Positions 26,586-37,000 of a DNA stretch of 64,000 nucleotides are shown here, piece after piece (the stretch's first letter is position 1; every line of letters starts with the position of its first letter). A model generated the notes under the pieces. The model was not told the DNA's origin. It searched no databases and saw nothing but the letters and a program-made list of their open reading frames with translations. The DNA is from Clostridiales bacterium. Lineage in GTDB: Bacteria; Bacillota; Clostridia; TANB77; CAG-508. Location: NCBI GenBank assembly GCA_019417465.1, contig DXVF01000005.1, positions 1 through 64,000 of the forward strand. Direction: 5' to 3'. Position numbers and translations under genes: made by a program.

Positions 26586-27863
26586 ATGGAAAATAATGAA
26601 TTTAATAAAAGCAATAATATAAGTAATGACAAAAAAATAAACAACGAACCAGCTACTACATACACAGCAATTAATTCTCATAAAGAAAAAGTAAAGCTAG
26701 GATTCGGAAAAAGTGTCTTAATGCCATTTTTATGTGGAGCATTAGGTACTGTTATAGTAATAGGTACATGTTTTGGTGTTCCTAGCATAAGAGAAAAGCT
26801 TCTTCCTAATAATAACAATCAAGAAGTAATAAACACAAACACTGTACAAGATACAACTGCTACAAGCACTAATGATAATTTAATCTCTCTTTCAAATTAT
26901 TCAGAAACAGGTATTAATGTTGCAAACAAAGTAAGACCTTCTATAGTGGGAATTACTGTAGAATATTCTGTAAATTCTATTTTTTATAGAAACTATGCAA
27001 CAAGCAGTACTGCAAAAGCTGAAGGATCTGGAATTATAATTAGCGAAGATGGTTATATATTAACAAATAACCATATTGTTAATTCTTCTTCTAGTTCATC
27101 TTATTATGAAGTTGGAAAAGCAAATAAAGTTACAGTATATTTATATAATGACCAAACAGAATATGATGCAGAAATTATTGGCACTGATGAACAAACAGAT
27201 TTGGCTGTTATAAAAATCGATAAAACAGGTTTACAAGCTGCAGAACTTGGAGATTCAAATTCAGTCCAAGTAGGGGAATTCTCAATGGCAATTGGCAACC
27301 CTCTTGGTATGCAAAGCAGTGTTACTGCTGGAATGATTAGTGCTGTTAATAGAGAAGTTACTGATTCAGATGGTAAAACTTACACATTAATTCAAACAGA
27401 TGCCGCTATAAACTCTGGAAATAGTGGTGGAGCTTTAGTTAATAGTAAAGGTCAAGTTATAGGTGTAAACACATTAAAACTCTCTGGAACTGGAATTGAA
27501 GGAATGGGATTTGCAATTCCAATCAATTCTACAAAAGATATATATGAACAACTAATACAATATAATAAAGTAAAAAGACCATATATAGGAATAACTGGTA
27601 GAGAGATTGATGAAGATCTAGCAAAAGCAAATAACTTAGTAGTAGGTGTGTATGTTCAAGCTGTTGAAGATTTTTCAAGTGCCCAAAAAGCTGATATTAG
27701 AAATGGTGATGTAATAATTGAAGCAGATAGACAAAAAATAACTACAATGGATGAATTAAATGAAATTAAAAACAAACATAACATTGGAGACGAAATGACA
27801 CTAAAAATTTATAGAAATGGTTCAGAAAAAGAAATAACACTTACACTTGGTGAACAACCTTAA
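26586..27863 (+). CDS. htrA: HtrA/DegP-type serine protease
   Basis: Envelope protein quality-control protease. The ATG at 26586 follows TGGAGG; the longer upstream frame lacks an RBS. The 425 residues comprise a cytoplasmic N-terminus, a membrane anchor (SVLMPFLCGALGTVIVIGTC), a trypsin-like domain with His in LTNNHIVNS, Asp in TDLAVIKID and Ser in NSGNSGGALV, and a C-terminal PDZ domain (about 330-420). An inverted-repeat terminator follows 85 bases downstream. Natural TTC-GGA near 26709 is read in the normal frame. Confidence 0.95.
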   Translation: MENNEFNKSNNISNDKKINNEPATTYTAINSHKEKVKLGFGKSVLMPFLCGALGTVIVIGTCFGVPSIREKLLPNNNNQEVINTNTVQDTTATSTNDNLISLSNYSETGINVANKVRPSIVGITVEYSVNSIFYRNYATSSTAKAEGSGIIISEDGYILTNNHIVNSSSSSSYYEVGKANKVTVYLYNDQTEYDAEIIGTDEQTDLAVIKIDKTGLQAAELGDSNSVQVGEFSMAIGNPLGMQSSVTAGMISAVNREVTDSDGKTYTLIQTDAAINSGNSGGALVNSKGQVIGVNTLKLSGTGIEGMGFAIPINSTKDIYEQLIQYNKVKRPYIGITGREIDEDLAKANNLVVGVYVQAVEDFSSAQKADIRNGDVIIEADRQKITTMDELNEIKNKHNIGDEMTLKIYRNGSEKEITLTLGEQP

Positions 27864-27947
27864 TTATTCTTTGTTAGTTATAACATTTATTATTTCCCAA
27901 AAAATAATATATAAAATTTTACTATAATTAATAAAGATATCTCTTTA

Positions 27948-27986
27948 AATAATAAACGACTACTTTCAAGGTAGTCGTTTATTATT
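27948..27986. terminator. Bidirectional terminator between htrA and Nudix gene
   Basis: Perfect 16-base inverted repeat AATAATAAACGACTAC / GTAGTCGTTTATTATT with a 7-base loop lies between convergent genes. The core AAACGACTAC stem recurs at 28743. Confidence 0.8.
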
Positions 27987-27995
27987 TAGACACAA

Positions 27996-28442
27996 TCATT
28001 TTAAAACTGATAACAATAACATTTTTAAATTTTCCAATAACTCCATATTTTCTAGTTCATCTTTTGAAAACCAACCATATTTCTTTACTTCATCTTTTTT
28101 TATATTTATTTCTTTTGTTTTAAGTTTACATAGATAAACCATATCCATATGATAATGATTATCCTCTCTATCTCCTATGAGTTCCTCCATGATTATGTAT
28201 GGCATATTTAATGTTCTTACAATATCTGTTCTTATATCTATATTTTGATTACTTTGCAATTCTACATCTAAATTTGTTTCTTCTTTAATTTCACGTATAA
28301 GAGCTTCATCAGGAGTTTCATTTTTCTCTATATGTCCTCCTGGATATAACCACGTATTTAGTTTATTATGCCAAACAAGTAAAACCTTATTATTCTTTAA
28401 AATAATTCCAGATACTGTAAAATGTCTTTTTATACCTTCCAT
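27996..28442 (-). CDS. Nudix hydrolase
   Basis: Hydrolyses a nucleoside diphosphate linked to another moiety. The Nudix box GGHIEKNETPDEALIREIKEE followed by TNL is complete (residues about 38-62), in a 148-residue single-domain protein. The start is the ATG at 28442 (MEGIKRHF), 6 bases after AAAGGAG; the upstream TTG overlaps the RBS. Substrate not predictable. Monocistronic, with a terminator downstream. Confidence 0.85.
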   Translation of the reverse strand: MEGIKRHFTVSGIILKNNKVLLVWHNKLNTWLYPGGHIEKNETPDEALIREIKEETNLDVELQSNQNIDIRTDIVRTLNMPYIIMEELIGDREDNHYHMDMVYLCKLKTKEINIKKDEVKKYGWFSKDELENMELLENLKMLLLSVLK

Positions 28443-28459
28443 AAATTCTCCTTTCAATT

Positions 28460-28840
28460 TAATTGTTAAAGATTTAATTAATGTTCTCGTTTATAATAAT
28501 TTGATATATAATTATTATATCAAACTATTATATCACTTTTTGTAAAACCTTGTCGAAATTTATAATTATTTAAAAAATATTATATACATATACCAATATA
28601 AGATTTTATTAATAACTTTTTCTTATTTATCACATTTAATTCACACAATGAACAAAAATAAATAGTATATTATTAATATAGTTAGTAACAATATTACTCC
28701 AGTTACTAACAAAAAAAAAGAAAAACATCCCCTTTTATTTTTAAACGACTACTAAAAAAGTAGTCGTTTATTTATTTTATATTAAAAATACACCTCAAAA
28801 TATCAAACTCTTTCGTTTTAATATTTAAAGTGTATCCATT
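28460..28840. other. Gene-free stretch with two hairpins
   Basis: No ORF with an RBS was found. The stretch holds a 9-base inverted repeat GTTAGTAAC / GTTACTAAC at 28681-28710 followed by an A-run, and a terminator at 28743-28775. A small untranslated RNA ending at that terminator is possible. Confidence 0.4.
28743..28775 (+). terminator. Rho-independent terminator without an upstream ORF
   Basis: AAACGACTAC / GTAGTCGTTT stem, 7-base A-rich loop, then TATTTATTTTAT. The stem matches the htrA terminator at 27948. No plus-strand gene ends here. Confidence 0.65.
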
Positions 28841-29824
28841 TTAATTATATACATACCTTTGTGGATTTATTTGACTTCCATTTAGTCTAATCTCAAAATG
28901 TAAATGGTTACCTGTAGAACGTCCTGTTGAGCCAACTGCAGCTATATTGTCACCTGCTACTACAGTTTGACCTTTTTTTATATATATTTTACTACAGTGT
29001 CCATAATATGTCTCAATACCATTTCCATGAGAAATTATTACTAAATTACCATATCCGCCTGAATTATATCCTGCATAAGTTACTGTACCATCTGCTGCTG
29101 CATATATTGGTGTTCCATTAGGTGCTCCTATATCTATTCCTTTATGAGCACTAGTTCTTATACTCTCTTTACTTCCAAATCTGGATGTAATTGTTCCTGT
29201 TACAGGTTTTACGCTAAAATATACACCATTAAATGTTTTAGCATTTTTCTCCTCTTCTTGTTTTTTTGCTTCATTTACAGTATTACTAATATCACTTTCT
29301 GCATCAGCAACTTTTACTGTATTTAATTCTTCTAGATTAGTTGTATATATTTCTGTTATTCCTAATTCTATATTAGTGTTTGAATTACTTTCTTTAATTT
29401 TAGCAACTACTTCTTCAGCTTCTTCCATAGTATTTACATATGATTGATTATTACCGTCTAAAGTTATAGCATACATTTTATAAGTTGTTTGCGAGCTTTT
29501 TGCTATTTTATCTAATATTTCTTGTTCATTTGTATCACATAATTTATCAATTAATTTAAATTCATAACTTGGTAAGCTATCCAAAGTAATATATGCTACA
29601 TTTACTTCTTCTGAAGTTAATATATCTTCTTCAATAATCTTCTCGAAACTGTTTTTATTAGTTATATAACCTACTTCTTCTCCAAAAAATGTAACCTTAT
29701 ATACTGGTTTGTATTTTATTAATATAATACCAATTATTATAGCTGCTGCAATTATAAGTAAAGTTACTAATTTAAATGATTTTTTAAAATAATATAATAT
29801 GTTACTTTTTAAAATAAAATTCAC
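28841..29824 (-). CDS. M23-family peptidoglycan endopeptidase
   Basis: Cell-wall hydrolase or regulator with an N-terminal membrane span (LVTLLIIAAAIIIGIILI), a helical middle region with a coiled coil (about 200-240), and a C-terminal LytM/M23 domain: SAHKGIDIGAPNGTPIYAA (first zinc His and Asp) and GNHLHFEIRLNG (HxH). The start is uncertain. A promoter at 29853-29881 lies inside the longest frame, so translation begins after it, at the GTG at 29824 or the ATT at 29815; AAAGGAG lies just before the GTG and 10 bases before the ATT. Likely role in septal or sporulation wall remodelling. Confidence 0.85.
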   Translation of the reverse strand: MNFILKSNILYYFKKSFKLVTLLIIAAAIIIGIILIKYKPVYKVTFFGEEVGYITNKNSFEKIIEEDILTSEEVNVAYITLDSLPSYEFKLIDKLCDTNEQEILDKIAKSSQTTYKMYAITLDGNNQSYVNTMEEAEEVVAKIKESNSNTNIELGITEIYTTNLEELNTVKVADAESDISNTVNEAKKQEEEKNAKTFNGVYFSVKPVTGTITSRFGSKESIRTSAHKGIDIGAPNGTPIYAAADGTVTYAGYNSGGYGNLVIISHGNGIETYYGHCSKIYIKKGQTVVAGDNIAAVGSTGRSTGNHLHFEIRLNGSQINPQRYVYN

Positions 29825-29852
29825 TCTCCTTTTAATGTAAGCGACACTTATT

Positions 29853-29881
29853 ATTATACTAAATATTTTTAGCATTTTCAA
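29853..29881 (-). promoter_or_regulatory. Promoter of the M23 peptidase gene
   Basis: Minus-strand TTGAAA (29876-29881), 17-base spacer, TATAAT (29853-29858). It lies inside the longest possible frame and therefore argues for the shorter start. Confidence 0.65.
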
Positions 29882-30005
29882 ATTTAATATACCAAAGTTT
29901 ATTAAATTATTATAAATTTTTGCAATCAAAATTACATTTTTTCTCTGTTTTTCAAATATTTTACTTTAATTTACTCTCGTTTTCTCTCGTTTTCTTAGAA
30001 TTATG

Positions 30006-30710
30006 TTACTCATTTTTTATTATATCTTTAATCCATATTTCTTCATTATTTTTATCAATAAACCTTATATTTGGAAATGTCTTTAACATTTTATCATTTG
30101 CAAACAATGTATCTTCTATTTTTTTTATAATTGTATCACTATTTTTTACTTCCATATTATAATAAATATTCATTGCTCTTTTTTTATAAGAACTTATTGC
30201 CCAAATAGTACAAAGTACATCTATAATTAAAAACACTGTAATTAATATCTCTATTATATTAATATATTTAAAATTCATTTTCGCTATGCATTTATCTATT
30301 AAAGGTTTCGCATAAGATATTAATATAAGTGATAAAACAGCCCAAAACACTGTATATGTAATACATATTCTTCCATTTAAGTGGAAATTTGTATATGAAT
30401 AATTCCAAAATCTTGTAGCATATATACATTCTAATCCATAGCTAATTAAATATTCTATTATATCTCCTGTTATTCCACCATATATTAATAACTTAATTTT
30501 ACTACTCTTAAATTTATTAAGTAATAAAATTAATAATGTTGCTCCAACTCCATATACCGGACAAAATGGTCCCCAAATTAATCCTTTTCTACTCTCCCAA
30601 ACTCCTGTCGTTATAAAGCAATAAATTGTTTCTATACAAAGTCCAAGTATACTAAATATAATAAAATACCATAATACCTGATGGATATTTATTTTTTCTC
30701 TTTCTTCCAT
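30006..30710 (-). CDS. CmpB-like membrane protein (putative ABC-transporter type IV family)
   Basis: A 234-residue protein with about five membrane spans. The N-terminal half has the family pattern WYFIIFSILGLCIETIYC, then GLIWGPFCPVYGVGA and GDIIEYLISYGLE. The C-terminal 60 residues are a soluble charged tail. The family (Pfam ABC_trans_CmpB) is widespread in Clostridia and its actual transport function is unproven. The ATG at 30710 follows AGGAG. Monocistronic. Confidence 0.75.
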   Translation of the reverse strand: MEEREKINIHQVLWYFIIFSILGLCIETIYCFITTGVWESRKGLIWGPFCPVYGVGATLLILLLNKFKSSKIKLLIYGGITGDIIEYLISYGLECIYATRFWNYSYTNFHLNGRICITYTVFWAVLSLILISYAKPLIDKCIAKMNFKYINIIEILITVFLIIDVLCTIWAISSYKKRAMNIYYNMEVKNSDTIIKKIEDTLFANDKMLKTFPNIRFIDKNNEEIWIKDIIKNE

Positions 30711-30964
30711 TTAATTTCTCCTACTTGTTGATCCTATTTTACCTAATATTACCTTTACGAAATTATATAATTTAGTTAAATAAAAGTCAAATTCAGAATA
30801 ATAACAGTCTTTAATTATACTTCATACTTAATTAATTCTCTTACAGCCTACGTTTAATTGTTAGTGTGCCAGTTTCTAAAAAAAAATTATGTGCAATTAT
30901 TTTATATAATAACAAATCTCTCCTTTTTAAATTTTGTTTTATACTTAAAATTTTCTATTACATC

Positions 30965-31001
30965 AAAAGAGATAGTAATTCTTAAACTTACTATCTCTTT
31001 T
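30965..31001 (-). terminator. Terminator of the ndvB-like gene
   Basis: Perfect 14-base repeat AAAAGAGATAGTAA / TTACTATCTCTTTT with a 9-base loop, just after the minus-strand stop at 31005. Confidence 0.8.
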
Positions 31002-31004
31002 TGC

Positions 31005-34000
31005 TTACATCATTACAACAATATTATAAATACCTAATTTATTATCTAATTTTATTTTTTTATCTTCCACTTCTTTCTCATTTACTATAAATTTAATCAC
31101 ACCATTACTTTTGCCATTTGGATTTTTTACTTTAATATTATATATACTTTCTCCATTTTTATATCTTATACTATATTCTTTCCAATCATTTGGAATACTT
31201 GGATTTACACTTAAAAATCCATCCTCAATCGTTAAGCCTAATATATATCTAATTCCAGCTGTATATATCCAACCAGACGAACCTGTATACCATGTCCATC
31301 CACCTCTTCCCGTTAAATTCGATTCTCCATATATATCTGCTGCGATTACATATGGTTCTACTTTATACTTATTAGCAGCTTCTTTTGTTCTAGCATGTTC
31401 TATTGGGTTTATCATTCTAAAATATTCTAAAGCTTTTCCTCCAAATCCTAGAATGCTTTCTGCAATTATTGCCCAACAACTAGCATGTGTATATTGTCCT
31501 CCATTTTCCCTAGTACCTGGAACATATGCTTTTATATAGCCTGGCTCTAAATTTCCTTTTTCAAAAGGTGGATCTAGTAATTTTATTATTCCATTTTCTT
31601 TATCTATTAAATGATTTTCTAAACTTTCCAATGAAATATACTTTTTATCATTATCACCTGCATTTGATATCGTCGCCCAGCTCTGAGCTATGCTATCAAT
31701 TCTACATTCATCATTTTGCAAACTTCCTAATATATCTCCATTATCCATAAAAGCTCTTTTGTACCATCTACCATCCCATCCATTCGTATTTAATGCTTTT
31801 CTTAATTTCATCATAATTTCTTTATATTTCTCTACTCTTTCTAAATCACCTTTATATTGACATATAGGAATAAAATCGTCTAATACTTTATACAAAAAGA
31901 ATCCGAAGCCACACGCTTTCACCTTTTCCTTTATTTCCAACTGTACTAAAACCATCATTCCAATCTCCGCTTCCTATTTTAGGCAAACCATTTTCCCCAA
32001 ATTTAAATGAATGTTCAATAGCTTTTACTGAGTGTTCATATATAGTTCCTTCTATATCAGAATATTCATATTTATCATAACGTTCATCTATTCCTTCTTC
32101 TAAACTTGCTCCTTGTTTATATTTTGTTTTAATATCTAATATAGAATAATCATTAGTAAATTTTATATAATCTGCTGTAACAAATGGTAACCATAATAAA
32201 TCATCTGAAAATCTTGTTCTAATTCCTTTTTCAGTTTCCTCATGCCACCAATGTTCCACATCCCCCTCTATAAATTGATGTTCACTATGCTTAATAATTT
32301 GATTTCTTGTAATATTAGAATCTACATATTTAATTGCCATAGAATCTTGAAGTTGATCTCTAAAGCCATAAGCTCCTCCTGATTGATAAAAACCTGTCCT
32401 AGCCCATAATCTACAAGAAAGAGTTTGATATATAGCCCACCCATTTAGTAATATATTTGTGGACTCTAGTGGTGTATAAACTTGCAAGTTCCCTATAAGT
32501 TCATTCCAAAATCTTTTTACTTTATTTAATTCCTCATTACAATGTGCAAGCTTCATATATTGATAAGCTTTATCTTGGCACTCTAACCTTGTTTTTTCTT
32601 CTCCTAATAATAAACATATCTCTTTACTCTCAAATGCCTCTAATTCTACTTGTAACTGTATTGCAATAATAGAATTATTTCCAAATTTTGATTCTCCATT
32701 TAACTCTATAGCACTAAGCCCATCTGGGTTTCCTAAATGCCCTTTTCCAAAAAAGAAGTACTTATCACCAGTAAATGAAGTTATTTTTTCACTACTACTA
32801 ACATAATACATATCATCAAAATCACTATTTGATAAATTTTTAGCAAGAATCATATTAGATTTTTGATTAAATTCTAAATTAATATATTTATTTGAATTTA
32901 TTTCATCTTCCCCAAAAACAGGCTTTATATAATAAACTAATTTTAACTTTCTCTTTCTAGGAAGAGTATTTTTTAGATTTAATATATTTACTTTTATACT
33001 ATCTTCTTTTGGAACAAAAACTGTTAAATTTTGAACTATATTATTACTGTTATGAAGATATTTTGCATATCCAAATCCATAAGTTATATAATAATCATTA
33101 TCATCTGGCATTGGATTTAACCCAAGTGACCATTTAGTATTTTTTTCTAAATCTTCTAAAAAAATAGTTTCTGATGGAATATCTAATATACTATTATTAG
33201 ACCATGCAGTTATTCTATTTAATCTACTGTTTTTACTCCAAGTATATCCTCCCATACTTTCTGTAACTAAAGTTCCAAATTTTGGACTTGCTATTACATG
33301 GCTCCAAACATTTGGTAATCTATTATTTTTATTTACTTTTATTAAATATTCTTTTCCATCTTCAGAAAAGCCTCCATATTCATTGTAATATTTTAATAGA
33401 TTCATATTTATATTTTCTTGTATTCCATTTGTTTCATCTTTTACTACTATTTGCTTATTTTGTTCATAACTTGCTGTTTTTATAGTATCTAAATATTCAT
33501 CTTCCAAATCTTTAAGTTGTAATTTTATATTTCCTTGATGACTATCTAAGCAAAAGTCTGCCCTAACTTCTAGAAATTTAATTTCTTCTTTACTTAAATT
33601 ATTTAATATAAATATTCCAGCTCTTTGGTTTTGAAGATAATTAATATCTCTATCAAATAATATTTTTTCCACTAAATCTTTTACATAATTTTCATAAGAA
33701 CTCTCTTCTTCATTTACAATAACTAAATCTATATAAATATTTTTTAACCTATAATATTCATATGCTTTTATAAGATCTTCTACAATTTTAACATCATTAA
33801 TATTTCCTACTTTTATTAATAAAATAGGCATATCTCCAGATATTCCATATTGCCATAAATCATATACCGAATATTTTTCATCCATTTTAGTATTAATTTT
33901 GTATTTTGAAATTGGATTATTAAATATTAAATATGATAACATTTTTTGATATACATCTATTTCGCTACCTTTTAATCCTAAATATCTATTTTCAGCTTCT

Positions 34001-37000
34001 ACTCTAGCTTTAGATAATTTAAATGTTCTATTAATATTTTCTTCATTTCTAAACTTTTCTATTTCTTCTAGTACTTTTTCTCTTTTTTCATTAACTACTA
34101 TTATTAAATGCAATGTTTTAGTTTCATTTGGAGCTATTTTCACTGTTCTTTTCATTGCTACTATTGGATCTATTGTTAATCTAATTTTATTTGTAAATGG
34201 ACTTGACGTCTCTATAAGCTTAGGAAGTCCTAAGTTTCCTCTTCCATTAAATTTTTCTTTATCTATCTCAAATTCCAAATCTCCAATTGTTTCATCTTGT
34301 GTGTATAAATTAACTGCTAAAAACATATCTTTTTTACTTTTATCTCTTGCGGTTCTTTTAACTATTATAGTACCATTTTCTGGAATATACTCATAAGTTA
34401 AAAATAAATTATTAAAAGCCATATGAGAATAATCTTGTTCTTTACTTGAAAGTACAGGCTCTAAGAAACTAGATATTTCTAAAATTTCTTCTTCTATTCC
34501 ATAGTTTTTTAACTCGATACTTCTAAGTTCTACTGGTTCATTTGGAGAAATACATACTTTAGTAATTGTTTCTATACTTCCATCTAATCTCATTATTTCA
34601 TCTTTATCTTGAGTAAACTTAATTTTATATTTATCTGGTTTTGATAAATAATTTGTATAATTTGATGTCCATATTCTTTTTGTTTTTATATTTTTTACAA
34701 AAAAGAATATACCTTGCGCTATCTCTTCTGTCTTTTTAAATCTATTAATTATTACATCTTTATATTTACTGTATCCATCACCTTTATCTCCCATCACTAT
34801 TGTATAATTATCATTAGAGATAACATTTGAAATAGGTAGTTTTTCATTAATTTTCTGATACATTCTTTCTGTATATACTTCCTCTACCATATATTTTATT
34901 TTTTCAGGTTTTTCTTTCTTTTCTTTTGCTACAATTACATTTTCTGGCATTCTTTCTTCTAACAATATAGAGATAGATTGCATTTCTGGATTTTGCATAA
35001 ATCTCTTTTGAACTATCCTGTCCTTTACTAAATTACAAATAGATAATAGTATAAGACCTTGATGATGTGCCATATATGTTTTTACTGGTTCAAAATTCTT
35101 TCCTTTTTCTAATCTTGCAGGTGTATAATCAATTGCTTCATAAAAACCATATTTTGATTTCATTCCTTGACTTTCTAAAATTTTTAAATTATTTATTACT
35201 TCTTTTGGTTCATCTGGAAGCCACATCATACTTCCATAACTAGATACTACTAAGTCTTCTTCTAATCCTCTTTTTAAACCAAGCCAAGGTATACCAAAAG
35301 CTTTATATTGATAATTATTAGACAAATCTTTTAAGTTAAAAGCAGATTCTGAAATGCCCCATGGAATATTTAATTTTCTTGTATATTCTTTTTGACTCAT
35401 AATCATAAACTTACAAGATTCATCTAATAAACTTGCTGGATATTTAGGAATATTAATATTTGGCATCAAATATTCAAATGCAGTTCCTGACCATGATATT
35501 AATCCTTTATATCTATTTAAAACAGTAAGAGTTCTACTTAAGTTATACCAATGCTTAGGTGACACATCTCTTTTAGCAATTGCAATATAGCTTGCTTGCC
35601 TTGCTTCAGATGCAAGTAAATCATAATATGATTCTGTTAGTTTATTTTCTTCTACATTAAATCCTATTGAGAATAATCTATTTTTCTCATCATACAATTT
35701 ACTAAAATCTGTATCATTAATTAATTTATCAATTTGATTAATAATGTTTTTATAAATTTCACTATTTGCTAACTCTAGAAAGAACTGTTTTACAACATAT
35801 AAATAACCGTACAAAATTACCACTATCTACAGATGAAATATATCTTGGAATAAGTGGTTCTAGAGTTTTTAAATTATACCAATTATATAAATGCCCATTC
35901 CATTTTGGTAGATTATTAATTGTATTCATCATTTTTTCCAATAATTTTAGAGTGTTTTCTAAATTCTCATATCCCAAATCATAAGCAGAAATTACTGCTA
36001 GAAGTCCGAAGTCCAATATTAGTTGGAGATGTTCTTAATGCTAATTTTTCTTTTCTATTTTCTTGGTAATTATCTGGTGGTAAAAAATTGCTTTTCTCAT
36101 TAATATTCTCTTTAAAAAAACTCCAAGTTTTTTGCCCTATCTCTAAAATATAATTTTTATCTTTATCATCTAGTTCTTCAAATTTATTTTTTTCTTTTAT
36201 TTCTTTACTTATATTCCACATAACTATAGGTGAAATTATCCATAGTATCGAAACTACAAAAATAAAAATACTAAATATATTTGGTTCATACATAAATAAT
36301 ATAATTAGTCCTAAAACTCCCAAAATCACATTAAAAGCCATCGATTTATAATAAGATACCAAATCCTTTTTAGCTTGCTTCTCGGCTTCTTCTGATGTAG
36401 TCCATTCAAGCAAATTCTTTTTTGAAATAGTCATTCTATATATAGATTTTAATCCAGCACTTGCAGACATTAGTGCTTTATCTGGAAGCACCATTATACT
36501 AATAACTGCTCTTAATATACTTCCCATTAAACCTGTAATAATGCTTGCATACGTATGTTGCTTTTTTTGTCCATCTTTCTTAGAAATAATTCTATTAACT
36601 ATATCGATAACTGTTGGAATTACTATAGATATAAATAAAACCAACACTAATGGCCATAGTTTTATTTTATATACACTATCTAATATTACTAAAAATATAA
36701 TAGATAATAATGTAAAAAATTCTGTCTGACTTCTTAAAATATTATCAAATATTTTATATTTAGATAGCATATTCAAAGGATTTTTCTTTATATTCCCATC
36801 TTTGTTTTTTATCTTACTCTTAAGCCATAAAAGAATCTGATAATCTCCTCTTATCCATCTATGAAGGCGATGTTTAAAGCTTGTATAACTTGTCGGATAT
36901 CCATCCATTAATAATATATCTGATGCAAGCCCACATCTTAAATAGCTTCCTTCTAATAAATCATGACTAAGTACTGTATTTTCTGGTATTTCTTTATCTA

